64,000 nt of DNA from Metallyticus violacea (GCA_030762175.1 CM060846.1:185248041-185312040), one strand, 5' to 3'. Shown: positions 1 to 11,510, numbered from the stretch's first letter. Notes: generated by a model not told the origin, from the sequence alone. Numbers and translations are program-made.

Positions 1-45
1 GTTTGTAGTTCAACTGAATCATATAATGATATCAATTAATAAGTT
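1..45 (+). repeat. PLE family-1 tail fragment
   Basis: The first bases match the 3' tail of the family-1 PLEs seen at 31030-31067 and 55090-55130 (shared GTTCAACTGAATCATA and ATGATATCAATTAATAA). The element is cut by the window edge, so orientation of the rest is unknown. Confidence 0.75.
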
Positions 46-140
46 CTACCATCTTTCATTGATTTATTTAAGTCACCATTTTGCAAGCTAACAAAAAGTT
101 CTGCAGTTTTCATACTGTTTGAGTTGGTTATACTGTAGTG

Positions 141-442
141 TTGATTGATGATTGATTTATTTATGGATGCTCTTTAACATCTCAGGTCATCAGCGTCCCA
201 TTCAACTCAGGGCGTGAAATGGCTAACAAATTTTGCTCAGAGGCCTCTCTTTCAGGCTTGAAGTTCTTTTTCATGCCGTAAATGTACCACATGGGACCCA
301 CGGCTTTACTTCCCTTCCGAAGGAAGCCATACTTAGGATTTTTTCGCCTGAAAAAATCCATCAGTCCTGGTCAGGTTCGAACCCGCATTCTTGGGTGTAG
401 GAGGCAAAAATGGTAACCACTACACCACCAGGACCGACATAC
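141..442 (-). mobile_element. SINE-B, tRNA-derived, with target duplication
   Basis: On the minus strand the element starts with a tRNA-like head containing an A box (TGGTGTAGTGGTT) and a B box (GGTTCGAACC), followed by a unique body with AAAAATCCTAAGTATGGC and CAAGCCTGAAAGAGAGGCC, and ends in an A/T-rich tail. Flanks TATACTGTAGTG (129-140) and TATACTGTAATG (443-454) form an 11/12 target-site duplication. It matches the copies at 25356, 26563 and 27316. Confidence 0.9.
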
Positions 443-454
443 TATACTGTAATG

Positions 455-2918
455 TGAAGATAAACAATGTTTATTTGGCAGTTTGGATTTAATAAGATCA
501 TTAAATAAATAGTTTTGAGTTATGATAGCATGATTTCTGGCATGCTGTTAGTTTTCAAAGCCATCCAGTAAAAGAAAAGTTGGTGATAAAGGGTGAAAAA
601 AAAAAAATTCCAGAAAGATGGAAACTATGTTACTTTTTCATTGGTGGAGGTTAAAGATGAGAAATATTTTTTAAAAACTCTATTAAATGCAGATTTATTG
701 GTTACATAACTACCTTCTTGTCTCACATAACCCACTTGAAATATATTAGTTAAAAGCCAATTGTTGATGGAATTACAAACCAATGAAAACCATAAGTTTT
801 TAGCAAAACTTGATACACACTCTTGATTAGTGAAAGTAAATATTGATAACATAAACTGCATTATAGATGAAAGATATAAATTTGTGATAAAGCTCAAATA
901 ATGAACATGAGCTTTCTGCTGAAAGGAACAATGCAAAGTTACATTTTGCTCCATATTAATTTGTGATTATTGCTCAGTTCTTCACCAGACTTCTCATGGA
1001 CAAGATTGCAGTAAAAGTCAAGTCCATTACACCTGTAATAGGGGAGGTTCATAAAATTAATTCTGAAAACGACATACCTGTGACTGAGCATGCCAGTGGT
1101 AGGAAGCCCAGCGAGAACAAGAAAGTGCCAGCTAATGCATGTTTATATGACTTCCAGATATACCAGTGAATCCAAATGCTTTAGGGGGAAAAAAAAAATG
1201 CAAGGCAGCCAATTTAATTTATGGTGGTATTACAACTTTTCATCATCATAAAGCTCTTTAACAAAATTGACCTGGATAATGTCGATAAAATTAAGTTCAT
1301 GGAAATCACATCACTAAAATAAAACAAATTAGATTGAAGAAAAGAAGTGAAAAGAAATCACATGGTTTACTGTAAAGTATAGAATAAAGAATAAAAATGA
1401 TAGATATTACCTGTATGAGATCAACATTCCAAGCCATAACAAGGATGTCTAAAGAGAGACTCTCACATTTGGCCAGCAGATACCATGCTACAGAAATGTT
1501 GACAGTTCTGAATGTGTTACAGATAAAGAAGCATCAAATGCTATATAAAGATTAAGAAGTAAAGAATCTGAAATCCAGCACATACAGGTGATGCTATGAA
1601 AGAACTAAACTCATTAATTATTTTTAAATACCAAAAGCACCCAAAGAATTTTTGCTGCTGAAGTCAATTTAAGTAAATTAGTACATTACAAACTGTGCAT
1701 GAAATTATTAACACCAGTAATTGTATAAAATATAGTGAGCTTTTGTAACAGTGATGTCAAGTATTAACATTTTAAAAAAATTCAGTCACTGGTGGGGTGT
1801 ATGTTACAATCTTGATTAAATTTTTTTAAAATGTTATTAACACTATTTGAAATCTGTAGATATAGTCATGGAAATTACACAGGAAGGATGCACAGTCACA
1901 GTGCATTAAAAAGTTGGCTTAGCTGGCAGCTTAGAGACTAGCCACTTTCTGTATTTCATTTCAGCATGACAGAATACACCTTGAAATAATTATTTCCAGG
2001 TAAGTGCAGTCTACGAGAAATTTTCATTCAGGTTTAAGTCAGGGAAAATGCTGCCCACAAAGACAATATTTTTAAATACCAAAGCTACAATCTTATTAGG
2101 AACCTAAATGACATCAATTTAAACTTTGAGATGTTTTGTTCAGTAATCACAAATCACAGAACGAAAGAACACTAAAACTTATTTTTCACTTATATTAAGC
2201 CAACTAAAATCAAGATAACATTAAAATTTATTTTCATTACAAAGAATTTGGGAGTGGAAAAAAATATTATATGCAATTCCTGTGGTAAGTGAGCAGAATT
2301 AACTAGCCTCAGACTTGAAGGCCAGCCCTGACTATCACTCAGGTGCAAACTTGTCCTCAGTTACTAACTACTACTAAGCTCCCTTATAGCATAATTAACT
2401 ATTAAGGTTGGATGCAAAGAAAGCATAAATGGAAAGGGAATGAGTAGCAAGAAAAGCTCTGATTATGGAAATAGTATTAAAATATTGTTATAGAATTTTG
2501 AGATTTAAGGAAGAAAATATCCTAAAAATATTTGAAATATCAAGAACAAATGGGTTAGCATGATAAAAAGTAATTTGGAAATTAATAATTTAGGTGACAT
2601 GAAGACAGAGAGAAAATAATGTAAAGATTATTGGAAAGAAGCTAGAAAACAATTTGAGGATATTGAAATATGGAAATTGTTTATTGAAATAGTAGAAAAG
2701 AGGTCACGAATATTTATGTTGCCATGGAATTTAAAAAAAAAAATATCTCTTAGTATGCAGAGAATGACAGCTATCAAAATCAAGATATTGTTACAAATTG
2801 ATGGTTTTAATAGGTATATAAATAATGGAACAATTGCATAAAGAGATATAAATATCCAGGAAAGTTGTAGTGGTATTGGAGATGGAAGAGGTGAACTTAA
2901 ATGAAAATTTGGAATTAC
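455..2918. other. AT-rich stretch without a supported gene
   Basis: No RNA gene or convincing coding exon is visible. A short + strand open stretch near 963-1169 ends in residues resembling a piggyBac-type YDFxIY motif, but it is too short and isolated to call. ORFs near 2630-2970 are shadows next to the mariner end. Confidence 0.5.
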
Positions 2919-2920
2919 GA

Positions 2921-4195
2921 GATGCATCCAGAAAGTAAGTCCCGATGACCGATAAAGAGAACAAAAGCATCACTAAGTAAGAAATATTTATTGGAATAAT
3001 TACATAGATTCACTGGCTACTTTTCAACATACTCACCACCATTGTTGAGGCATTTATCGTAACGGTGCATCATTAATTGTATGCCCAAGTCATAGGACTC
3101 TGCCGCCAATGTTCGGAGCCACGAAGTCACTTCATTCTACACCTCAGCGTCATTGTGGAAACGTCTTCCTGCCAGAAAATGTTTCATGAGACGGAAGAGA
3201 TGAAAATCACTTGGGGCGAGTTTGGGGCTGTAGGGTGGATGGTCGAAGATCTCCAATCCAAACTTATTCAACACATTTCGTGTGCATTGACTGTATGCGG
3301 GGTCTTGCATTGTTATGCAATAGCGTAATGCTTCTTGTCAACATCCCACATCTCTTGATTTGGATCGCCCTCCTCAATTTATGCAACGTCTGGCAATACT
3401 GATCAGCATTTACGGTCTCCCCTCGCGGTAACAGCTAGCTTAAGAGGACACCACGTCGATCCCAGAAGACCGTGCACATGATTTTTTGACAGAGATTGTC
3501 TGCTTGAATTTGGTCTTCATAGGTGAACCACTATGCCACCAATGCATTGGTTGTTGTTTTGTCTCTGGTGTGGCATACGACACCTATGTATCATCCCCAG
3601 TGACAATATTGTCGAGAAACTGGTCACCCTTCTCTGCGTACCGCTGTAGGAATATCAATGCTACGGCCAGACGTTTGGTTTTGTGTTCATCTGTCAGTTG
3701 TCTAGGTACCCATCTTGCACACACTTTTTTAAAACCAAGCCACGGGAGACAATTTCTTGCACGAGCGAGCGAGACATCTGGGGGAATTGACAAGAGAGTT
3801 CTGAAATTGAGAAGCGCCGGTTCTGCTCAGTTGCTTGCCGCACACCTTCCAGCACTTCTGCCTTCACCAGGGACGGTCGGCCACTACGGTCGTCGTCGCG
3901 AATATTGGTTCGTCCTTCAGTGAATTGCATGCACCATCGTCTTACCATACTGTCACACATAAATTCGTGTCCATACACTTGACACTATTGGCGATGGATC
4001 TCTGGTGGACTTTGCTTTTAAGCGTGCAAAAATCGGATGACTCCACGAACTTCGCAGTTGGCGGGAGACAATATCAGAGCATCCATTTTCTCCTAGCACA
4101 GCGAGGTTACCACGCTCGTCACAAGGCTGAAACTTTACTGCATTATTCCCACATACTTCCTCTCACTTGACGTTACAAATAGACGAAAAATGTCG
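2921..4195 (-). pseudogene. mariner-family transposase, broken
   Basis: The minus strand encodes a mariner (Tc1/mariner, IS630 superfamily) transposase in pieces. From 3978 downward there is an N-terminal helix-turn-helix region with WCMQFTEGRTNIRDDDRSG and RRFSISELS; a frameshift near 3700 leads to CARWVPRQLTDEHKTKR and FLDNIVTGDDT, which holds the first catalytic aspartate (family motif VTGDET). Further frames down to about 3000 keep pieces resembling FWDRRGVLL, LHNNARP and LRPSTLQP, so the second catalytic Asp of HDNARPH reads Asn. The terminal inverted repeat at 2921-2945 (GCATCCAGAAAGTAAGTCCC) matches the one at 11485-11508. The opposite terminus is not visible; near 4195 the sequence passes into the tandem repeat. 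Multiple stops and shifts rule out activity. Confidence 0.85.
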
Positions 4196-4800
4196 CTGCT
4201 GCAGGTAATGTTGCTGCTGTATTGCTGCTGTTGCTCATGCTAGTGCCGGAGCATTGAGGAGCATAGAGAGAAAAAGGGAATGGGTTTCTTATGGGGGGGC
4301 GGTTTATAACAGCATGTTAGTGCATTTATAATGTCTTGTCTATTTAAATGAGACTGAATATGTGAGCAAGGTAACAGAATCTTGAAAGGCTTCCATTTAG
4401 TTTATTCCAACGCTACATGATATGAATAGCGAGTAGAAGTGTGTTGCTGCTGTTGCTCCTGCTAGCGCCGGAGCATTGAGAGAAAAAGGGAATGGGTTTC
4501 CTAGGGGGAGGCCGGTTTATAACAGCATGTTAGTGCATTTATAATGTCTTGTCTATTTGAATGAGACTGAATATGTGAGCAAGGTAACAGAATCTTGAAA
4601 GGCTTCCATTTAGTTCATTTATAATGTCTTGTCTACTGTATTGCTGCTCTGCTGCTGTTGCTCCTGCTAGCGCCGGAGCATTGAGAGAAAAAGGGAATGG
4701 GTTTCCTAGGGAGAGGCCGGTTTATAACAACATGTTAGTGCATTTATAATGTCTTGTCTATTTAAATGAGACTGAATATGTGAGCAAGCTAACAGAATTT
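4195..4800 (+). repeat. GC-rich tandem repeat, about 3 units
   Basis: Three imperfect units begin near 4223, 4444 and 4649 (spacing about 205-221 bp), each with GCTGCTGTTGCTC, CGGAGCATTGAG, GGGAATGGGTTTC, CGGTTTATAACA and ATAATGTCTTGTCTA. The same unit occurs inverted at 11105-11400 next to the other mariner end, so the repeat travels with that element. Confidence 0.85.
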
Positions 4801-5124
4801 TGAATTATAATTTAATATTGTACTGAATGTATAAATTACTGTTAATGTTGTGCTTTGTTTTTGATTGGATCGAAGCCAGTCCCCTAGACATTCCAGCAGG
4901 TAGATGCTGGTGAACCGGGGACTGGGAGACTGAGCCAACCAAATTGCAACAAATTTTGATTGGATTCAGTGCCTTCTGGAATTATCAAAGGCACTGTTCC
5001 TAAATGTTATATTGTTATATTTAAAATATAAGCAATGTTATAAATACAGTTTATATGCTTATATATAGGATTATAATATTTAAAATTGTATGCTGATGTA
5101 AAGAGAAATAAATTCAATTCAATG
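4800..5124 (+). mobile_element. LINE 3' end (same family as 14042-16280)
   Basis: A 5'-truncated LINE reduced to its 3' untranslated region. GGGACTGGGAG and GTGCCTTCTGGAATTA recur in the 3' UTR of the RT-bearing copy at 16050-16200. It ends in AATAAATTCAATTCAATG, comparable to the ATTCATTCAT tail of the larger copy. Confidence 0.8.
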
Positions 5125-5384
5125 CACAACAAATAACAATACATGTAATTTTATTTAAAGCCCATAGAGGTACCAATATAAAGTCTTATATTGAAGGTTA
5201 TAGTATACAAAAATAATGTCCCATCCCCTGATAACATTTATATTGTAAAGACCTTAATGCTGTCTATAGTTTTAAAGGCAGCTATGTAATAAATTACATC
5301 TAATGCTAACATATACAATTTAGGAATTATAAACTATCTCACACATGACACTTACAAATTCACTATAATACTTTGACACAGATG
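5125..5384. other. AT-rich spacer
   Basis: No gene or recognisable repeat seen. Confidence 0.5.
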
Positions 5385-6182
5385 TGAGGAATGAAGAAGA
5401 AGAAGAAGAAGAAGAAGAAGAAGAAGAAGGAGGAGGAGGAGGAGGAGTAGAAGAAGAGGAAGAAGAAGAACAAGAAGAAGAAGAAGGAGTAAAAGAAGAA
5501 GAAGGAGAAGGAGGAGTAGAAGAAGAAGAAGAGGAAGAAGAAGAAGAACAAGAAGAAGAAGAAGGAGTAGAAGAAGAAGAAGGAGAAGAAGGAGTAGAAG
5601 AAGAAGAAAGAGGAGAAGAAGGAGAAGAAGAAGAAGAAGGAGGAGGAGAAGAAGAAGAAGGAGGAGGAGGAGGAGGAGGAGAAGAAGAAGGAGGAGGAGG
5701 AGGAGGAGGAGGAGGAGGAGGAGAAGAAGAAGGAGAAGAAGAAGGAGAAGAAGAAGAAGAAGAAGAAGAAGAAGAAGAAGAAGAAGAAGAAGAAGAAGAA
5801 GGAGAACAAGAAGAAGAAGAAGGAGAAGAAGGAGTAGAAGAAGAAGAAAGAGGAGAAGAAGGAGAAGAAGAAGGAGGAGGAGGAGGAGGAGAAGAAGAAG
5901 AAGAAGAAGAAGAAGGAGGAGGAGGAGAAGGAGGAGGAGAAGAAGAAGGAGGAGGAGAAGGAGGAGGAGGAGGAGAAGAAGAAGGAGAAGAAGAAGAAGA
6001 AGAAGAAGAAGAAGGAGGAGAAGGAGAAGAAGAAGAAGAAGAAGGAGGAGAAGAAGAAGGAGGAGAAGGAGGAGGAGGAGGAGAAGGAGGAGGAGGAGGA
6101 GAAGAAGAAGAAGAAGAAGAAGAAGAAGAAGAAGAAGAGGAAGAGGAAGAAGGAGGAAGAAGAAGAAGAAGAAGAAGAAGAA
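5385..6182 (+). repeat. GAA/GGA polypurine tract, ~0.8 kb
   Basis: About 800 bp of almost pure purine on the + strand, made of interleaved GAA and GGA triplets with rare GTA or CAA interruptions. The long Glu/Gly and Ser/Phe open frames across it are artefacts of the triplet repeat. Such tracts are known to form triplex DNA and to be unstable. Confidence 0.97.
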
Positions 6183-7430
6183 TTTTGCATGTTCATTAAA
6201 TTGATATCATTTTGCAACTTTTTACTCTATTGGAGCAAGATTTGTTTTTCAAATATGTACATTATATAAAATGATATGGCTAGATTGCAGATTTCATTTC
6301 TATATTTGTTGCATATACTGAACATTCAGTAATACAGTTTTTCCAGAAATTTAAATTATGAAGACCATTTCTAACTTCAAAATGCCTAAAAAATGAATGT
6401 AAGTTTAGTACTTTTCTGCATGCTTACAGAATTCTACTTTGTACCTGACCAACATGCATTAGCCAAGATTTCATTAAATTTAAAAACCAACATATCGAAA
6501 CCACTTAAATGTAACTATTATATATTCTAGATTAGGCTAGTGAGTCGATTTTTGTACTCCTGTATTCCACGCACAATAGAACTGCTCAAAATGTGTTTCA
6601 TGAGCTACTGCAGCTGATGACCCCTCAGCATGTATAACTACCCTCAATATTTCGGGCATAAATAATATCAGATTACTGTAGTGTAAACAAGAGGCTACAA
6701 CATTTCAGGTGAATTAAAAATACAATGATAAATGTTATTCAGTATTTTAATAATAATTCAATTTGGAATCAAACACAGTGAAACACCCATTAATAATCTC
6801 TTCTAAATTGGATATTTAAAACCATAAAGAGTGTTTTAAACATCCGACTCAGAAGAAATTATTATCCATTATATTTGGGAACTATGTGTATGAACTTCTG
6901 TAAAGGATTAAGGATATACAGTATTTATGATACAGATGGCACATAGGTAACATAATGGAGTGATGTTCTTTGGGAGACCCTTTTGACCAACAGGCCAGTT
7001 GGGGTCAGCCAAGTTCCATCATCTCTTATGGTACAGAAACATTTCATTTTTCTACTTGCAAGAATTCAAGAAGCTTTGAGCTGGGGAAGAATTTTCACCA
7101 TTCTGCCATAAATTAATTGTTCTAGAGCAACATCATACATTACAGCAAAGTAATTGAACATCAATAAACCATCGTTACAAATTAAAACCACTAATAATGA
7201 ACAAAAGCCTACATTTTATTTACCAAGTTAGTTAAATCAACCCCTCTCCTCCAAATGCGGTCATTTTGCATATTCTGAGTGTTGTCAATATTAATGTTTT
7301 ATTTTATCAGAAGCAAAATGTTTCAAACTTTACTATTCATTTATCTGTTTACAGAGCAATGGTTTCAATATGTTAAATTACTTGCAGAATATACAATTTA
7401 ACACTGTATCATAATATGAAGGGCTACAGA
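6183..7430. other. AT-rich stretch, possible decayed PLE tail
   Basis: No gene seen. Bases 6530-6640 weakly resemble a family-2 PLE tail (CTAGTGAGTCGATTTT, GTTTCATGAG, CAGCTGATGA) but are too diverged to be sure. Confidence 0.4.
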
Positions 7431-7438
7431 AAGAAGTT

Positions 7439-7584
7439 TCAAGAAACACCCTTGTAATTGAGACATCTGTTGGAGTTGTCAAACAATTGAGCTGCAAGCA
7501 CAGCACCAATTTGATAGGTTTCCCCCAAGATTTTGGCATTCACGTGAGGTTCCAAGGTCACCAATCCAGTTGCAAGAGCTTGTA
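7439..7584 (-). CDS. candidate host-gene exon, unrecognised product
   Basis: On the minus strand a splice acceptor-like TTATACTCTAG precedes an open segment of about 48 codons beginning QALATGLVTLEPHVNAKIL and ending with CLNYKGVS and TGA. Amino-acid composition is varied and unlike the low-complexity ORFs around it, and no transposon motif is visible. The exon may instead end at a donor-like GG/GTGTTT just before the stop. With the upstream exon at 7660-7971 it would be separated by only 75 bp. I do not recognise the protein. It could be a processed fragment or an unknown repeat; cross-species conservation would decide. Confidence 0.4.
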
Positions 7585-7659
7585 CTAGAGTATAAATCAT
7601 TTAATATTATAAATCATTTTCATTTTCCACATATATCTGGTATCTGCCTATGAAATTAC

Positions 7660-7971
7660 TCCTTACCCTTATTAGTTCTTTGGAAAAATTAAACCGAGCT
7701 CTTGACAATTTATCTAAAGTGAATGGATACTCAATAGCATTGCTTAACAGAACATTCATGCGGGAATTTCTCCTAAAATAATCTCTTGGCAGAATGAGCA
7801 GACATGTCGTTTCCTTCACTGTTCAAATGACATTGATTCAGTGCCCTGAGATGCAAGGCCAATGCAGCAGTTAGATAAGCCCTGCCCTCCTGCCGCAAGT
7901 CATGTAGCCTGGCATTAAGTGATGGCTTATTGGGCAATGCAGTTTTCTGCTGCCATATCCTAATCAAGTAA
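7660..7971 (-). pseudogene. candidate host-gene exon with a 1-nt frameshift
   Basis: Minus strand. An acceptor-like TTCAGTCATCCAG at 7972-7984 opens a frame starting YLIRIWQQKTALPNKPSL and running to SAHSAKRLF, where a TAG interrupts. Removing one T from the TTTT at 7775-7778 would continue the reading with RRNSRMNVLLSNAIEYPF and FSKELIR. A donor-like A/GTAATT at 7659, in the phase needed for the next exon, or a GTAAGG at 7661-7666 follows. The single homopolymer shift suggests either a sequencing/assembly error in a real gene or a young pseudogene. The product is not recognised; helical, Leu/Ala-rich content is all that can be said. Confidence 0.4.
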
Positions 7972-8431
7972 CTGGATGACTGAATATTATTTCTGGCATT
8001 AAATCACAGTTTCTGACAGATAATTATAATAACTATATAAGTATTAATTGAAAACACAAATTTGGAGTACTTTCTGCCCTTTGGTAAAAGCACAGTCTTT
8101 GAAAGTAATAACCAATAATTGAATACATTTTTTCTTAAGACACACGTCTGAAAAACATAGTTTTGAGATATACAAAAATATCAATAACATGTGCACTTTC
8201 TCCTTCAAAAAACATTAAGTTATAGGTAGACATGTCAGAAATAAATAGACATGTGTACTTTCATTTCGAAATGACCGCTCCACAATTAATATGCAGGTTC
8301 CTGACCATAACTTTATTATGCAAAGAAAGTGCATTTTCAGAAAAAATGATTCAATTATTTATTATATGAATAATAATACACTGTAATTAAAAATAAAATC
8401 ACTAACACTTATGACATCATACATCTTTCAT

Positions 8432-8723
8432 ACCACTGCTGCGGGTGGCCGAGGTCGTTAAGACACGGACTCGTGAGCGAGAGGTTTGGGGTTCAAAACC
8501 TGCCAGGACTGCCCTCCCTGACTGGGGTTTTTTCCAAGTTTTCCTCAGTCTTCATAACAGGCAAATGCTGGGGAGGTACCTAAAACTTAGGCCTGGAACG
8601 CTTCCTTCCTTTAAAAAAAAAATATCCTTTCACAATACATATTTTCATTTCATGTATCATCAGTGTCCCCCACCTGTGGTGTCTCAGTAGTAAAAATGGG
8701 CGTTAAACACTACTCAAAAAAAA
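8432..8723 (+). mobile_element. SINE-A, tRNA-derived
   Basis: tRNA-like head (GGGTGGCCGAGGTCGTTAAG as A-box region, GGGGTTCAAAACC as B box; closest in style to tRNA-Ser/Leu), a body with TTTTCCTCAGTC, GGCAAATGCTGGGGAGGTAC and CTTCCTTCCTT, and a 3' part ending GGGCGTTAAACACTACTC plus A-run. Same family as eight other copies in the window. Confidence 0.88.
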
Positions 8724-8729
8724 TCTTCC

Positions 8730-8912
8730 TTACATTTTATGTTCTTTGGCACTTCTTTCATTGTCAGATGTTACAATTTCCAGAGCCTCTGAAGAGTTAT
8801 CATCTGAGGAGTCATCCTCATACACTTTCAATTTGAATGTTAAAGACTGATAATCTTCACTGCTGTTATTTCAAACTAATGAAGCAGCATTTTCATCTTT
8901 ATCTAAATACAT
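8730..8912 (-). pseudogene. possible coding fragment, acidic Ser-rich
   Basis: The minus strand reads MYLDKDENAASLV, one TGA stop at 8871-8873, then about 45 further codons including EDYQSLTFKLKVYEDD and ALEIVTSDNERSAKEHK before TAA at 8730-8732. The composition looks coding (acidic, Ser-rich) and it lies 760 bp upstream of the minus-strand exon candidates at 7439-7971, so it could belong to the same host gene. The in-frame stop and the lack of clear splice sites keep this uncertain. A SINE abuts its 3' side. Confidence 0.3.
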
Positions 8913-10312
8913 GCTTTAAAAGCTAATTAAGATTTATATAAACTGATCTGAAAAAAATAGCAGAAGCAGATTTTTTTTTATTTTCTCTGAAGGTATTTTA
9001 TCAATATTTCTTTAACTACAACCTTTTATTTCTGATTTATAATCTCCACTACCTCCATTTCTCACTGTTACTGTTTAATTTATCCCTGTGTCCACAAAAG
9101 TTTTAATGATTACTTTCAAAACAATTACAACTCGATTTATGCATAAACCTGAGTTACATTTCACCCTTAAATAAGTAGTGAAAGCTTGTCTCAACAGCAA
9201 AGTCTGGGCCAACTTTTTTTATGACATAATAACCTCAAAATATTACAAACCCTTAGTCACTTGAGTTATTTACAGCCTGCAATACAAATTGTTTCACCTC
9301 TTGCTGAAAATATTATGCACATTCATATAATAATGATACCTCATTTTTTGTATATTAACAGCATTTAATAGGATTATACAAACATAGGAAACTAAGGAGC
9401 TAACAATGCAATACACCTTCTTATATAGCATATTTGTGCACTTCTATTTAGCTTTTTTTTTTATTCAGCAAGTTTCTGTACAATTCTGTGATATTTCTCA
9501 AGGTGGCATATAAAAAAGGAAAGAGTAAAAAAAGTATGTATTGGACACAATTCTGCCATGTTTGTGTGGCTTCATTTAAACCATTCCAGAACAGGGCTCT
9601 GATTTTAAAAGCAGAATATGGTTCATTTGCAAATAGAATGAATAACATCGAGCGAAAGATCAACTGCATTGATCCTAAAACTAATTATAAAAAGAAAGCT
9701 TCAGAATGAATCTCCCTCTTCCTTTGTTATAACATTTACTTTTCAAACATTTAACTTGATTTTGCATACATAAGGTTTAAAAGTGCTAGTAATCTTACTT
9801 GTTTAGTAAGCACTAAACAGTGCTTACAGTGAATGGTGGAGAATAAAGCTCCTTCGTTAAAAAATATGATCCTATGTACAAGTTGTGTTAAAAGTTTCCA
9901 AGGTTACTTTAAAATGCATTCATATTACTGTGAAATATGTATTATTCAAAGATATTTTCATGTAAGTTACAGAATTTTCAGTTTTCTTTAGTAAATACCT
10001 GTCAATGTCATACCTGTTTATTTCCGGTCTATATATAATTTGATAGTTGATGAAACAATATGCCAAAATCTGTAGTGATGTTCTGTACAATGGTTATATG
10101 CTTGTTAAATCAAATGTTAGACATTTTAATTTATATCTCATTCAAATTAACCTTTCATTCATTGTACAGATTGTGTAGCATTTAAACAAACTAAATGGAA
10201 GCCTTACAAGATCCTGTTAACTTGTTCAAAATTCAGTCAAAATCGCCATTCTAACCTCATAAACTTATCTTGATAATTTTTTGCACATTAAGATAATAAT
10301 TTGCACATAACA
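8913..10312. other. AT-rich stretch without a supported gene
   Basis: Open frames on both strands near 9448-9709 overlap each other and have no recognisable domain. A scrap at 10155-10200 (GTAGCATTTAAACAAACTAA) matches the outer part of the mariner-linked repeat at 11160-11200. Confidence 0.5.
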
Positions 10313-10860
10313 TTTATTTATTCATCCTTTTGATCATTTTACATGATATAGGACATGTTCCTAGAGATGAGGTGGGCTTCGCCCACAGTCTAATATAAAC
10401 AATATACAAGTTTAGTAATTATACTAGATTTACAATATGTCTTATTTAAAGTTCATACATTCACTTACTGAATAAAAGGTATGTTGTAGTAGAAAGGCTT
10501 TGACTTCTTTATTAAATTGTTTTATATTGGTTATTTCTTTAATATTTATTGGTAGTTTGTTATACATTTTAATGCCTACATTTGTGAGATTATTTTTTAA
10601 AATATTTGTCCTGCATATCTGAACATGGTCATTTTTCCTTCTTGCATTGTGAGAATGAATATCTGTATTTGTACATAATTCTCCCTGATATCTCTTAATA
10701 TGGTTTACGACCTCTATTATAAAGAGACAGGCTAATGGTAGTATATTATGTTTCCTAAAATAGGGTCTACAGGATGTCATGCTATCAACTCCACTTATAA
10801 TTCTTATTGCTCTCAATGTGTTACCAATAAAAGATATTTTTTCATATATATGCTCTCCGG
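10313..10860 (-). mobile_element. Jockey/CR1-like LINE, C-terminal end
   Basis: The minus-strand ORF at 10442-10816 is the C-terminal end of a non-LTR retrotransposon ORF2: RAIRIISGVDSMTSCRPYF, LPLACLFIIE, DIHSHNARRKN and MYNKLPINIKEI are the typical tail that follows the RT thumb. A 3' UTR of about 130 bp follows and ends near an AATAAATAAATG tail at 10313. The element is severely 5' truncated; no endonuclease or RT catalytic motif remains. Confidence 0.85.
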
Positions 10861-11104
10861 GAAACTGTATATTTATTATGATAAATTACAGGTGAGGAAC
10901 GAAAACAGTTACTTCGCCAAGGTCACATTAAGTTAAACCTATACTCTCTTTATCACGCTCGTATTCATTTCTGAAAAGAAAGCTGTAAAATACTAATGAT
11001 ATAGTTGCGAATTGGTAACAACATGATTTAAATGGCATTACCTCACATTCGTGTGAATTTAATTATTAGCAATAGCAGAATCAGTTTCTAACAGCAGCTG
11101 ATTC

Positions 11105-11510
11105 CACAAGGCAAGACATTATAAATCCACTAACTATCTCAATTAAATGAAACTTCTCATTCATTGTACATATCATATAGCATTTGAACAAACTAAATGG
11201 AAGCCTTTCAAGATTCTGTTACCTTGCTCACATATTCAGTCTCATTTAAATAGACAAGACATTATAAATGCACTAACATGCTGTTATAAACCGGCCTCCC
11301 CCTAGGAAACCCATTCCCTTTTTCTCTCAATGCTCCAGTGCTAGCAGGAGCAATAGCAGCAATACAGCAGCAACATTACCTGCAGCAGCGACATTTTTTG
11401 TCTCTTTTTAACGTCAAGTCTTCCTCTCTACCCCTGCGCATGCACATTCCTATCCGACTAGTGGTTCCATCTCTAGATGCGATTGGGACTTACTTTCTGG
11501 ATGCACCTTG
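11105..11510 (-). mobile_element. internally deleted mariner-like copy with tandem repeat
   Basis: The right end is a terminal inverted repeat (GGGACTTACTTTCTGGATGC, 11485-11504) matching the mariner terminus at 2921. Inward it continues with GACATTTTTTGTCTC and AACGTCAAG, shared with 4155-4195, and then with the GC-rich repeat (CGGCCTCCCCCTAGGAAACC, ATGCTCCAGTGCTAGCAGG) in inverted orientation to 4195-4800. The transposase is missing, so this is a non-autonomous derivative. The left terminus is not resolved. Confidence 0.75.

Noticed and set aside
963..1169. Possible piggyBac fragment (ends CLYDFQIYQ)
   Set aside because: Only the last ten residues resemble the family motif; the rest does not align in my reading and there are no termini.
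3077..4170. Plus-strand ORFs of 83-145 codons
   Set aside because: They are antisense shadows of the mariner transposase, which is relatively GC-rich.
5363..6217. Long open frames of about 270-285 codons on both strands (Glu/Gly and Ser/Phe rich)
   Set aside because: They are produced by the GAA/GGA triplet repeat, which has no stop codons in most frames; no non-repetitive residues are included.
6530..6640. Decayed family-2 PLE tail with CAGCTGATGA
   Set aside because: The CTGATGA is not followed by stem II and GAAAC on the same strand, and similarity is too low for a firm call.
8441..8505. Functional tRNA gene (Ser or Leu type)
   Set aside because: A and B boxes are present but acceptor and anticodon stems are not, and the same head recurs in nine SINE copies.
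9448..9709. 73-codon ORFs on both strands
   Set aside because: They overlap in opposite orientation, neither has a known domain, and length is within chance for this region.
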